From an uncultured Victivallales bacterium (GTDB lineage Bacteria > Verrucomicrobiota > Lentisphaeria > Victivallales > UBA1829): a stretch of 64,000 bases of DNA. Position numbers and translations under genes: made by a program. Shown here in pieces: positions 49,160-58,161 of the stretch. The stretch is taken from contig CAKUJH010000004.1 in NCBI GenBank assembly GCA_934661375.1, forward strand, positions 60,199 to 124,198, given 5' to 3'. Below the pieces are notes generated by a model. That model saw nothing but the letters and a program-made list of their open reading frames with translations, ran no database searches and was not told the DNA's origin. Within the stretch, counting starts at the first letter, position 1. Every line of letters begins with the position of its first letter.

Positions 49160-51906
49160 ATACAGCCGAACCGGTCGTCCGTATTTCGGACGTCTCGCTG
49201 CATTACGGCAAGACGCTTGCCTTGAATCATATCACGGTGGATGTGCAGGCGCGTCAGCTGGTCGGTCTGATCGGACCGGACGGCGTGGGTAAATCCAGTC
49301 TGCTCTCGCTGATTACCGGCGCTCATGCCATGCAGACGGGCGAAGTGTGGGTGCTGGGCGGCAGTATGCGGGACAAAACACACCGCAATGAGGTTTGCCC
49401 GCGCATTGCCTACATGCCGCAGGGGCTGGGCAAGAATCTGTATTTCACGCTGACTGTGGAGGAGAATCTTCAGTTTTTTGCGCGTCTGTTCGGACATGAT
49501 GCGGCTGAACGCCGCCGCCGGATCGACCGTCTTACCAAAAGTACGGGTCTGTATCCTTTCCTGAATCGTCCGGCGGGCAAACTTTCCGGCGGTATGAAAC
49601 AGAAACTGGGACTTTGTTGTGCGTTGATTCATGACCCCGATCTGCTGGTTCTGGATGAACCGACTACGGGGGTGGACCCGCTGGCACGGCGTCAATTCTG
49701 GGACCTGATTGCGTCGGTTCGTGCCGAGCAGCCGAACATGGCGGTCATGGTCGCCACTGCATATATGGATGAAGCGCAGCGGTTTGACTGGCTGATCGCC
49801 ATGGATGACGGGAAAGTTCTGGACACCGGAACGCCTGCCGAACTGCTGGAAAAAACCGGGTGCAGCAATCTGGACGCGGCATTCATCCGGCTGCTGCCGG
49901 AGGAAAAACGCGCAACGCACAAGGATTTGGTGGTTCCGCCTTTGTCGGAGGACGGCAAAGAGGATATCGCCATTGAAGCGAACGGGCTGACCAAGCGTTT
50001 CGGTTCATTTACCGCAGTGGATCATGTGAGTTTCCGGATTCGCCGCGGTGAAATTTTCGGATTTCTGGGTTCCAACGGCTGCGGTAAAACAACTACAATG
50101 CGTATGCTGACCGGTCTGCTGCCCGCAACCGAAGGTACAGCCAGTCTGTTCGGCAATCCGATCGGCAATGACGACATGGCGGTCCGGCTTCATCTGGGGT
50201 ACATGACGCAGGCGTTTTCGCTTTACAGTGAATTGAGCGTGCGCCAGAACCTTCAGCTGTTTGCGCGGCTGTACCGTCTGCCGGAAAGCGAAATCGGTCC
50301 GCGGGTCGGGGAACTGCTGAAACAGTTTGAGCTGGAAAAGATTGCGGATGAATTCCCGGATTCGCTTCCGCTGGGTATCCGGCAGCGGCTTTCGCTGGCG
50401 GCGGCAGTGGTGCATCGTCCGCGTCTGCTGATTCTGGACGAACCGACTTCGGGCGTTGACCCGGTGGCGCGGGATGGCTTCTGGGAACTGATCATCAAGC
50501 TGTCGCGGGAAGACAAGGTTACGATTTTCATTACGACTCATTTCATGAATGAAGCGGAGCGCTGCGACCGGATTTCTCTGATGCATGCCGGGCTTTCGCT
50601 GGCGTGCGGCAGTCCTGCGGAACTGGTGAAGGAACGTCATGCCGCAACTTTGGAAGAAGCCTTCATCGGTTATTTGAGCGATGCGGATCCGGCGTCGAAA
50701 TCCGCTTCGGCGGAAAAAGTCGCCATTTTTTCCGAAACCAAAAAAGAGCCGTCCGGCTGGCAGCGTTTTTTCAATTCCTTTTTCAGTATTCAGCGATGGT
50801 ACAGCTGCTGCTGGCGAGAAACGCTGGAACTGATGCGCGACCCGATCCGTCTGACCCTTGCCCTGTTCGGCGCGATTCTGCTGATGGTGGTCATGGGCTA
50901 CGGTATCAGCATGGACGTGGAAGATCTGTCGTTTGCTGTACTGGACCGCGACCAGAGCGAGTTGAGCCGTAATTATACACTGAACATTGCCGGGTCACGG
51001 TATTTCATAGAACAGGCACCGGTACGGGATTATTATGATCTGGACCGGCGGATGCGGAACGGCAAGCTGAGTCTGGTGGTGGAGATCCCCCCGCAGTTCG
51101 GAAAAAAGCTGGAGCAGGGCGAAGCGCCGGAAGTTGCGTTCTGGATTGACGGAGCCATGCCGATGCGCGCGGAAACCATCGACGGCTATGTCAATGCCAT
51201 GCATTCCGAATGGATGAGCAATTATCTGAAAACCCGGCTGGGGACGTCAGCGACTGCTCCCGCATCGCTTGAAACCCGATACCGCTACAACCCGGACGTG
51301 CTGAGTCTGCCTGCAATGGTTCCGGCGGTGATTCCGCTGCTGCTCATGATGATTCCGGCGATTCTCGCCGCGCTGGCTGTGGTGCGCGAAAAAGAAATGG
51401 GATCCATCATCAACCTGTATGTAACGCCGTTGACCCGGGTGGAATTTCTGCTGGGCAAACAGCTGCCGTACGTGATCCTTTCCATGTTCAGTGCGTCGCT
51501 GCTTCTGCTGATGGCGGTAGTGCTGTTCCATGTCCCGATCAAAGGCAGTCTGCCGCTGATGCTGTTTTCGCTGTTCCTGTACTGCACTATTTCCACAGGA
51601 ATGGGGCTGCTGGCTTCCTCGGTAACGCGCAGTCAGATTGCCGTGATTTTCCTGACCATGATCGGGACTCTGCTGCCGGCGGTGCAGTTCTGCGGTCTGC
51701 TCAACCCCGTAACCACTCTGACCGGTTTCGGCAGGTTCATCGGCATGATTTATCCCACTTCGTACATGCTGGTCATCAGCCGCGGCGTATTCAACAAGGC
51801 ACTGAATTTTTCGGATCTGCACATGTATCTGCTGGCTCTGGTGATAATGATTCCGGTCATTTTCTTCTTCGGAACCATCCTTCTGAAAAAACAGGAAACG
51901 AATTGA
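49123..51906 (+). CDS. Fused ABC transporter: two ATPase domains plus permease (RbbA-like)
   Basis: 927 residues. ATPase domain 1 has Walker A GPDGVGKS (51-58), signature LSGGMKQ (154-160) and Walker B LLVLDEP. Domain 2 has Walker A GSNGCGKT (316-323), a degenerate signature LPLGIRQ (415-421) and LLILDEPTSGVDP. From about 570 an ABC-2 permease follows with six membrane segments (LTLALFGAILLMVVMGYG, PLLLMMIPAILAALAVVREK). The H-loop of domain 1 lacks His (VATAYMDEA), as also in E. coli RbbA. Together with the flanking genes it matches YhiI-RbbA-YhhJ. The substrate is unknown; it may be a toxic compound or envelope component. GGAGG lies 4 bases before the ATG. Confidence 0.9.
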   Translation: MAVLPAKHENAVNTAEPVVRISDVSLHYGKTLALNHITVDVQARQLVGLIGPDGVGKSSLLSLITGAHAMQTGEVWVLGGSMRDKTHRNEVCPRIAYMPQGLGKNLYFTLTVEENLQFFARLFGHDAAERRRRIDRLTKSTGLYPFLNRPAGKLSGGMKQKLGLCCALIHDPDLLVLDEPTTGVDPLARRQFWDLIASVRAEQPNMAVMVATAYMDEAQRFDWLIAMDDGKVLDTGTPAELLEKTGCSNLDAAFIRLLPEEKRATHKDLVVPPLSEDGKEDIAIEANGLTKRFGSFTAVDHVSFRIRRGEIFGFLGSNGCGKTTTMRMLTGLLPATEGTASLFGNPIGNDDMAVRLHLGYMTQAFSLYSELSVRQNLQLFARLYRLPESEIGPRVGELLKQFELEKIADEFPDSLPLGIRQRLSLAAAVVHRPRLLILDEPTSGVDPVARDGFWELIIKLSREDKVTIFITTHFMNEAERCDRISLMHAGLSLACGSPAELVKERHAATLEEAFIGYLSDADPASKSASAEKVAIFSETKKEPSGWQRFFNSFFSIQRWYSCCWRETLELMRDPIRLTLALFGAILLMVVMGYGISMDVEDLSFAVLDRDQSELSRNYTLNIAGSRYFIEQAPVRDYYDLDRRMRNGKLSLVVEIPPQFGKKLEQGEAPEVAFWIDGAMPMRAETIDGYVNAMHSEWMSNYLKTRLGTSATAPASLETRYRYNPDVLSLPAMVPAVIPLLLMMIPAILAALAVVREKEMGSIINLYVTPLTRVEFLLGKQLPYVILSMFSASLLLLMAVVLFHVPIKGSLPLMLFSLFLYCTISTGMGLLASSVTRSQIAVIFLTMIGTLLPAVQFCGLLNPVTTLTGFGRFIGMIYPTSYMLVISRGVFNKALNFSDLHMYLLALVIMIPVIFFFGTILLKKQETN

Positions 51907-51915
51907 GGCGATGTC

Positions 51916-53037
51916 ATGATTAAACAGAAAATCAAGAATATTTATCAGCTGGGCGTGAAGGAATTGCGCGGTCTGCTGCGCGATCCGCTGATGCTGATTC
52001 TGATTGCTTACGTATTCACGCTGGGCGTGTATTCCTCCGCCACCGCCAAGCCGGATTCGATTTCCAATGCCGCTATCGCGGTCGTGGATGAAGACGGTTC
52101 GCAGCTGTCCTCGCGCATTGTCGACGCTTTCATGCCGCCGATGTTCCAGCCCGCCAAACTGATTACGCGTCCGGAAATTGATCCGGAAATGGACAAGGGG
52201 ATGTATACTTTCATTCTGGTGATTCCTCACAGTTTCCAGCGCGATGTGCTGGCGGGCAGGACGCCGGCGATCCAGCTGAACATCGATGCCACCCGCATGT
52301 CGCAGGCGTTCACCGGCGGCGGCTATATCCAGAAAATCATCCAGAAGGAGCTCACGGATTTCCTGGACCGCAGCGGCGTCAGCAATGTGCCGACCATTCA
52401 GATGGTTACGCGCAACCGGTTCAATCCGAACCTGACGCAGTCCTGGTTCGGCGGAGTCATGGAGCTGATCAACAACATCACCATGCTCGCCATCATCCTG
52501 ACCGGTTCCGCCCTCATCCGGGAACGCGAACACGGCACACTGGAACATCTGCTGGTGATGCCGGTTACGGCGTTTGAAATCATGGTCTCCAAAATCTGGT
52601 CCATGGGACTGGTCGTGCTGATGGCTTCCTGTCTTTCGCTTCTGGTGGTGATTCAGGGATTCCTGCATGTGCCGGTGGAAGGTTCTGTTGCTCTGTTCCT
52701 GTGCGGAACGGCACTGCACCTTTTCGCCGTTACCAGCATGGGGATTTTTCTGGCGACGATTGCCCAGAACATGCCGCAGCTGGGGATGCTGCTGATTCTG
52801 GTGCTGATGCCGATGCAGATGCTTTCCGGCGGTATGACGCCGCAGGAAAGTATGCCGGAAGGCGTCCGGCTGGTCATGCAGCTTGCGCCCACCACTCATT
52901 TCGTGGAATTCAGTCAGGCGATCCTGTACCGCGGCGCGGGGCTGGATGTGGTGTGGAGACCGTTTGTCTGGCTGGCGGGAATCGGTTCCGCCCTGTTTGT
53001 GCTTACCTGGATCCGTTTCCGGAAATCGGTCGCATAA
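51916..53037 (+). CDS. ABC-2 family permease (YhhJ-like)
   Basis: 373 residues. A first membrane helix (about 25-42, PLMLILIAYVFTLGVYSS) precedes a periplasmic domain (AIAVVDEDGSQLSSRIVDAF and similar), then five helices from about 180. The motif ALIREREHGTLEHLLVMPVT is the conserved ABC-2 coupling segment. It would pair with the permease half of the fused protein upstream to form the channel. It begins 9 bp after the fused gene. A hairpin lies shortly after the stop. Confidence 0.9.
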   Translation: MIKQKIKNIYQLGVKELRGLLRDPLMLILIAYVFTLGVYSSATAKPDSISNAAIAVVDEDGSQLSSRIVDAFMPPMFQPAKLITRPEIDPEMDKGMYTFILVIPHSFQRDVLAGRTPAIQLNIDATRMSQAFTGGGYIQKIIQKELTDFLDRSGVSNVPTIQMVTRNRFNPNLTQSWFGGVMELINNITMLAIILTGSALIREREHGTLEHLLVMPVTAFEIMVSKIWSMGLVVLMASCLSLLVVIQGFLHVPVEGSVALFLCGTALHLFAVTSMGIFLATIAQNMPQLGMLLILVLMPMQMLSGGMTPQESMPEGVRLVMQLAPTTHFVEFSQAILYRGAGLDVVWRPFVWLAGIGSALFVLTWIRFRKSVA

Positions 53038-53055
53038 TTCCCATCTGTTTTTCTG

Positions 53056-53095
53056 CTGAAACTGCTGATGATTTTTATTTAGTCAGCAGTTTCAG
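53056..53095. terminator. Hairpin after the ABC transporter operon
   Basis: CTGAAACTGCTGA (53056-53068) and TCAGCAGTTTCAG (53083-53095) form a perfect 13-bp stem with a 14-base T-rich loop. There is no T-run after it, so it may act as a weak terminator or RNA end-protecting element. Confidence 0.45.
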
Positions 53096-53170
53096 TCCCG
53101 CAATTCCGCCGGCAATCATAATCAGACAGAGAATGCGCAGGACACTGCATGATTCGTTGAACAGGAAGAA
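53075..53170 (-). pseudogene. C-terminal remnant of a small multidrug-resistance (SMR) transporter
   Basis: The minus strand encodes FFLFNESCSVLRILCLIMIA, then GGIAGLKLLTK and a stop. This resembles the last membrane helix of EmrE/SugE/QacE-type proteins (FFNE...LR...I..GI.GLKL). The other three helices (about 75 residues) are missing; the sequence before it changes to unrelated codons. No start is available. It is likely debris of a lost transporter gene, overlapping the hairpin at 53056-53095. Confidence 0.45.
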
Positions 53171-53241
53171 GCCGGCTTCCCGCTTTTTCAAAATCCGGGG
53201 AAGTCCGGCTGTTTCATGAAGATGCGGTTTCCCGCCGTTTT

Positions 53242-56200
53242 TTATTCCACATAGCGGAATCTGGTCATCCGCCATTTCATGGTCTTCTGATCCCGCACCA
53301 TTTCCACAATCAGTTTGGTTTCTCCGGTGATTTTATCGACTCCGGGTTCATACTTCCCGACTTCAGAAAGGGTGTTGCTCAATTCCGTAAATGAGCCCGG
53401 CGCACCAATCAGTTCATATCCGGAATTATCCAGTTTTTTGCGGACATATCCGGTCGACAGATATTTTGCTTCGGGTGTGATATTGACAGTGCCGCTGTCA
53501 AATTCTCCGTTCTTGTTCCAGTCAACCATCTGCGGCGCGCCGCCGACATCCCGGATTACCTGTGCCACAACAATAATGTAGACATGGTCTTCCGGTCCTC
53601 CTGCGCCTGCATTCAGCAGGTTCATGAAGCGTACGGCATACTGCTCCCGTTCCAGTTTTATATCGGTTGAATCTGCCTGCGGCTTGAGCAGGAGATTCCG
53701 CAAATTTTCCTGGATATGTTTCAGATTGTTTTGTTCTGTGGAAGACAATGCTCCATAGCCCGGTATTTTTTCAAAGTTGGCATCCGCCGGATCCATCAGA
53801 ATATCCGTACGGTTGCCGAACGGCAGAATCCGGCTGCGTTCCATCAGCAGATGTGCCAGACAGCTTTTGCTGCAGCTGCCCGGATCACTGCATGGTTCAA
53901 GGCATCTTCCATCCGCATCAGCACAAACCAGACTGTCGCCGAAGGAGGAATTGCCGGTTGTTCCGAAAGGTTCTTCCGCTTCTCCGGCAGTTAAATCCTT
54001 TTTCCAGGTAACGTCGGTCTTGAAAACCTGTTCCAGCGCTTTGTGATATTGCGCATTGATGTTGGCTTTGCCATAGACATACAACGATTCGTCAGTGTCG
54101 CTGAACTTGATCTGATCCAGAATATTGGCGTCGCCTTCTTCAAATGTGCCGGGAATGAGCTGCGTTGCATCCGTTGCGTCAAATATTTTTCTTTTGGCAA
54201 GATTCAAAGTTTTCCATGCTTCGCCGCGCGAAATGCACCCCAGTTCCCACAGCGATCTCATCGGCTCATGCCGGATATAAGATGTGGAAAGACGTGTTCC
54301 GGCAGTGAATGCCGGATCTTCTGCCATTTCCAAATCCACGGCGGTTCCATCGGAAAGGGTTTCCGTAAGCAGTTTGCCGGAAATGGTGCTGTTCACATGT
54401 TTTTCTGTGCCGCTGCTGTCCACAATTGTGCCCGGATACAATTTATCCAGTTCATCCGCCGCGGTTCCGGTTGTTGGATATTCGGCATCACTTTTGGTGA
54501 TTTTCCAGTCATCGTCGCTGTGATTGACCAACGGGTCTTTTGCTTCGTAGGAAATAAAGAATACCCATTTCTTTTCACCGACCTTTTGGGTCTTGGTTTC
54601 TTCTTCATCTTTTAAAACCGCAAAGTCCCGTTGGCATGCAATGGATTGATCCGGACCATAGTACATGACCGCATATCCGGGCTTGAAGTTGATGTGCTGA
54701 ATTTCCAGCCAGTTCAATATTTTTTGTTTTGCGGTGGATAGATCTGGTACAGTTGGCGGCATCTTACTAACCGGTAGAGTAAAGCTGTGTGCGTTGCTGT
54801 CACCAAAGGAATAATATACGGTCTGTTCTGGTTGCGATTTCCAGAATTTAGACGTTAGTGTATACGCGGGAGATGCGTTCCAGTCGGTCTGAGCAAAATA
54901 AAAGTTGTTTGCTCCATTGTTATCCAAATTCAGATCAATCTTGTTCCATTTGTTTTTTTCAAGTTGAGCTTCATTTGTTTTCAATTTCAATGACGTTGAA
55001 GGATCTGTAACAATTTCATCCAATTCTGCGGAAAACGAGGTAATGCCAGAAATATCATTTTGCTTTTTAAAATCCCGCAATTGTATTTCCAGATGTCCGG
55101 TTTCCGGGAATTTCACGGATGCCTCACTGAAGTCTGTGCCAAAAAAGGGACAGACCAGTTCTGCGCCGCTTTCCACGGTAATCGTGTATGATGGTGTGAA
55201 TTTGTAGTCCGTCAGTTTGCCAGTATCATCTTTTATTTCCTCTGCCTCTACATCCGCCTTAATAATAACCCGGAAGCCGATTTCATTCAGCATGGGATGT
55301 CTGCCGACTCCTGCATAGGTCGGCTTATCGGTCAGCCAATCAGTCCCCATCTTATCTGATACCGTTTCAGCTGGATCTGAATCATGGGGACCGGGACGGT
55401 TGTATTGCAGAATATTGGCGGCAATTTGCTGTGCCTGTATTTTTTCCTTGTCGCTTTTATCCGCCATGCGTTTCAGCCAGGGAATGAAGGAAATGGATTT
55501 ATCCCCGGATGCTTTGGCTTCTTCCAGGGTTTTGTCTGTTTCCGATGCTCCGATCAGTTTGTCAACCGTCATATCCTGCCAGAAAGTGTCGGCGTCCGCG
55601 GCTTTGTAATAAGGGAAATTACAGCGCAGATACAATTCATCATCTGTTTTTTTGCCGTCTTTGTTTTTGTCAACCCAATAAACTTCAGCAGCTGGTTGCA
55701 ACCCTGAACCTATCACGTCGTATTTGTAATTTGAGTCAATAGTTGGTTGCAGACCTAATCCGCCAACTCCACTTGAAAGAAAGTTTCTTATTTCATTTTT
55801 ATCCTCATCCGCTTCAGGTATACTCAGTATCTTAAAAAATTCAGTAAAAGACCCAATAAACTTAGGAAGCGATTTACCTCTCAATTTATCATTCCAATAA
55901 TTCGGCAGCTTCAATTCTTTTTCGGTGGAGCCGTAACGGCTGGCTTCGCTGCCCAGATTCACCATTGGATCCATTCTGCCGGAAAAAGAAACAGCCGCAT
56001 ACGCATAACGCCCGAGAATCCGTTTTTTGCCGGATACCGGGTTGTTGTCCGGTTCATAAAGATACTGCCAGCGTGCGCCATTCGAACGGTATGCGGTATC
56101 GGCATCACCAGTCGAACAGTATAATTTCACCCCGTCCAGCAGGGTGTCCATTTTCCAGAGAAAATCTGTCTCTGCCGGGTCTCCGGAAATTTCCTGTGAA

Positions 56201-56454
56201 TATACTTTGGCTGCGGAGAAACCCCGTTCCACCGAATAACTTGCATGAGCCAGTGCGATATTTTTTGCTATATGCCGGGCATAAATCATATCCCCGGTGT
56301 TGTCTGCAATCTTGCGGTTCAGCAGTGCTGTGGACGCAAAACCCAGGGCAATTACGGTCAGCAGACCCAGAATGCCCAGTGTGAAGACAATCGCCACTCC
56401 TCTGGAGTTTCTGCTGCTGCGGTTCTGTTTTCCGTTTGAAAAGGACTTTTTCAT
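53242..56454 (-). CDS. Oversized GspK/PilX-like minor pseudopilin protein
   Basis: 1070 residues. A basic leader precedes one hydrophobic helix, RGVAIVFTLGILGLLTVIAL (about 18-37), followed by the FASTALLNRKIADN start of the soluble part. This resembles GspK, which caps type II secretion pseudopili, and PilX-like proteins; GspK is only about 330 residues. The large soluble region has no known domain that I recognise. Near residues 838-865 is a Cys-rich stretch (CADADGRCLEPCSDPGSC). The third gene after GspI-like and GspJ-like proteins, it probably belongs to the same pseudopilus tip. The DNA for roughly residues 190-570 is noticeably more AT-rich than its surroundings. An AAGGAA site lies 10 bases before the ATG. 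Confidence 0.7.
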   Translation of the reverse strand: MKKSFSNGKQNRSSRNSRGVAIVFTLGILGLLTVIALGFASTALLNRKIADNTGDMIYARHIAKNIALAHASYSVERGFSAAKVYSQEISGDPAETDFLWKMDTLLDGVKLYCSTGDADTAYRSNGARWQYLYEPDNNPVSGKKRILGRYAYAAVSFSGRMDPMVNLGSEASRYGSTEKELKLPNYWNDKLRGKSLPKFIGSFTEFFKILSIPEADEDKNEIRNFLSSGVGGLGLQPTIDSNYKYDVIGSGLQPAAEVYWVDKNKDGKKTDDELYLRCNFPYYKAADADTFWQDMTVDKLIGASETDKTLEEAKASGDKSISFIPWLKRMADKSDKEKIQAQQIAANILQYNRPGPHDSDPAETVSDKMGTDWLTDKPTYAGVGRHPMLNEIGFRVIIKADVEAEEIKDDTGKLTDYKFTPSYTITVESGAELVCPFFGTDFSEASVKFPETGHLEIQLRDFKKQNDISGITSFSAELDEIVTDPSTSLKLKTNEAQLEKNKWNKIDLNLDNNGANNFYFAQTDWNASPAYTLTSKFWKSQPEQTVYYSFGDSNAHSFTLPVSKMPPTVPDLSTAKQKILNWLEIQHINFKPGYAVMYYGPDQSIACQRDFAVLKDEEETKTQKVGEKKWVFFISYEAKDPLVNHSDDDWKITKSDAEYPTTGTAADELDKLYPGTIVDSSGTEKHVNSTISGKLLTETLSDGTAVDLEMAEDPAFTAGTRLSTSYIRHEPMRSLWELGCISRGEAWKTLNLAKRKIFDATDATQLIPGTFEEGDANILDQIKFSDTDESLYVYGKANINAQYHKALEQVFKTDVTWKKDLTAGEAEEPFGTTGNSSFGDSLVCADADGRCLEPCSDPGSCSKSCLAHLLMERSRILPFGNRTDILMDPADANFEKIPGYGALSSTEQNNLKHIQENLRNLLLKPQADSTDIKLEREQYAVRFMNLLNAGAGGPEDHVYIIVVAQVIRDVGGAPQMVDWNKNGEFDSGTVNITPEAKYLSTGYVRKKLDNSGYELIGAPGSFTELSNTLSEVGKYEPGVDKITGETKLIVEMVRDQKTMKWRMTRFRYVE

Positions 56455-56475
56455 AATCTTGCTGTTCCTTTCCGG

Positions 56476-57285
56476 TTAGTCATTCTGTCCGCGGTCCAGC
56501 GTAATAATACGGGACAGGCGCAGACATCCATTATAGAGGATTGCCTCATTGGTTTCTTCATTTTCGGGCGGAGCATTGCTGTCCAATGCGGTTTTGACAG
56601 CAGTGTCATACAGATTTTGTATTTTAGCCCGCAGATCCGCTTCGGACGCGGCGTCTGTGAAACGGTTTTTCAGGGTTTCATAAGCATCATCCGCAAGCAG
56701 AGTCATGGCGATGATGACCACATCCGGGAATTTATCGGCGGCAGAACTGCTGACATCAACAGCCGTACTCAGATTTCCTTTTTTATATGCTTTGACAGAG
56801 AAATCAAGAATGTGTTCCGCAACGCAGTTCTCATCGACCGGTGTTTCTGCCGCCATGGCTGAAATCCAGTCTTTTCCGCTTCGGGTAAACCAGGTAACAT
56901 CAGAGGAAAAATCCATATCCGCTTCTTTTTTCTCCATCCGGTGGAGCTTCCAGTCCGCTTTAACCCATTTGTAGAAAATCTCGGCATTTCCCGCTTCGGT
57001 CTGGGCGGCAAAAATGACTTCGTCCGGCGTACCTGCGGAAATTTTGAAAAATTGGTAATTGCTGTCGTGATTCGGTTCATAATAGGCACAAGCCAAGTCG
57101 TTCGCCATGATCTCCATGACAATGCGGGCGGAATCGTAAAGAGATGTTTTGCTGCCGGTACGCGACCACACGCCCTGTGCGGCGGAAAAGAACTGCATCA
57201 AAGCCAGCATCAGCAGCATGAAAACGCCCATGGATACCAGAACTTCCAGCAGCGTGAAAAAGGATTTTTTGGATTTACGCATCAT
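56476..57285 (-). CDS. GspJ/PilW-like minor pseudopilin
   Basis: 269 residues. KKSFFTLLEVLVSMGVFMLL is a prepilin leader with the cleavage site before Phe and Glu at position 5. The region ARIVMEIMANDLACAYYEP is typical of GspJ/PilW proteins. The ATG at 57285 has GGAG at 6 bases; an ATG at 57297 overlaps the previous stop (TAATG) and is the alternative. It lies between the GspI-like and GspK-like genes and is probably part of a type II secretion or pilus tip complex, whose core genes are not in this window. Confidence 0.8.
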   Translation of the reverse strand: MMRKSKKSFFTLLEVLVSMGVFMLLMLALMQFFSAAQGVWSRTGSKTSLYDSARIVMEIMANDLACAYYEPNHDSNYQFFKISAGTPDEVIFAAQTEAGNAEIFYKWVKADWKLHRMEKKEADMDFSSDVTWFTRSGKDWISAMAAETPVDENCVAEHILDFSVKAYKKGNLSTAVDVSSSAADKFPDVVIIAMTLLADDAYETLKNRFTDAASEADLRAKIQNLYDTAVKTALDSNAPPENEETNEAILYNGCLRLSRIITLDRGQND

Positions 57286-57296
57286 GACTGGCTCCA

Positions 57297-57824
57297 TTAT
57301 TCATATTTGTTGAATACATCAAAAACATAAAGTTTCTTTTCTCGGGTGTCGTACGGACGAACTGCCGGCCAGCTGATTTCAACATAAACACGCCGGGAAT
57401 ATGCTTCAGTGCCGCTTTCAATACCGGGAACCGGACTGGAATCCCGCCAGATCGCAATGAACGCATTGACTCTGCCGTCCGGGGATTCTATGTACAAAAC
57501 ATTGCCGTCCGAGGTTGTCCGGAGACCGTAAATCCCTTTATCCGCCAGACTGGTGGTGTTCTTGCTGAGATCAGGCGAGGTTGCCGGTTTGGTTTCGGAA
57601 AGATTTTTCACTTTATCAAAATCGGAAAAGATTTCGGCTTCCAGATAACCCATGAGTGTTTCGGAAACCTGACCCAGATAGTTCTGGTTGTCGGCAGTGC
57701 GGTTAGCCTCGATGGCAGGGGGGAAGAGCGCCATGATGCCGGCGATGCCTATGCCCACTACGGCAATCGCCATAGTGATCTCTATCAGATTGAATCGGCG
57801 TATGAAGAAACGGCTCTTTTTCAT
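57297..57824 (-). CDS. GspI/PilV-like minor pseudopilin
   Basis: 175 residues. The prepilin leader reads RRFNLIEITMAIAVVGIGIA, with the Glu at +5 after an N-type cleavage position, then GIMALFPPAIEANRTADNQN. The end RVYVEISWPAVRPYDTREKK resembles GspI/PilV. GGAG lies 6 bases before the ATG, and a good promoter is at 57870-57898. It is the first gene of a three-gene operon. Confidence 0.8.
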   Translation of the reverse strand: MKKSRFFIRRFNLIEITMAIAVVGIGIAGIMALFPPAIEANRTADNQNYLGQVSETLMGYLEAEIFSDFDKVKNLSETKPATSPDLSKNTTSLADKGIYGLRTTSDGNVLYIESPDGRVNAFIAIWRDSSPVPGIESGTEAYSRRVYVEISWPAVRPYDTREKKLYVFDVFNKYE

Positions 57825-58161
57825 TGGTTACTCCATTGCTTAATTGACCTGTGAAATTTGCCTTCTCCATTTATATCACATATTTCAGCAAATGGCAAGT
57901 CGAAAATAAAATTTTTTGCTGTTTTTTTGGTTATCTTCAGGCAAATACATCTGAAAATACCAGGTTTCGATGAAAAATAATGGTCCGGCTGTTTTTTCAT
58001 CACCCAAACAGGAGAAACTGTCCTCGGATGGCGGCATGGAACAGAAATGATTGTATTCTTCATAAAAAACAGAGTTTTCTGCATATAAATACAGTGGAAA
58101 AATTCGTGATTCTGTGCATATTATGGGGAAACACAGATTTTTCAGCAGAGAGGAGTTCATC
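57825..58161. other. Divergent intergenic region between pseudopilin operon and GHL6-like gene
   Basis: 337 bp without a supportable gene. It carries a minus-strand promoter at 57870-57898. The remainder includes A- and T-runs at 57903-57931 and a plus-strand ribosome site at the right end. I found no clear plus-strand promoter; CATATAAAT near 58082 could be a -10 box, without a convincing -35. Confidence 0.5.
57870..57898 (-). promoter_or_regulatory. Promoter of the minor-pseudopilin operon
   Basis: On the minus strand, TTGCCA (57898-57893) and TATAAA (57875-57870) are 17 bp apart, with TG just before the -10 box. The start codon is about 40 bases further on. Confidence 0.6.

Noticed and set aside
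51247..52899. 550-codon minus-strand open frame rich in His, Gln and Arg
   Set aside because: Antisense shadow of the two ABC permease genes; His/Gln-rich text is typical of reversed hydrophobic codons.
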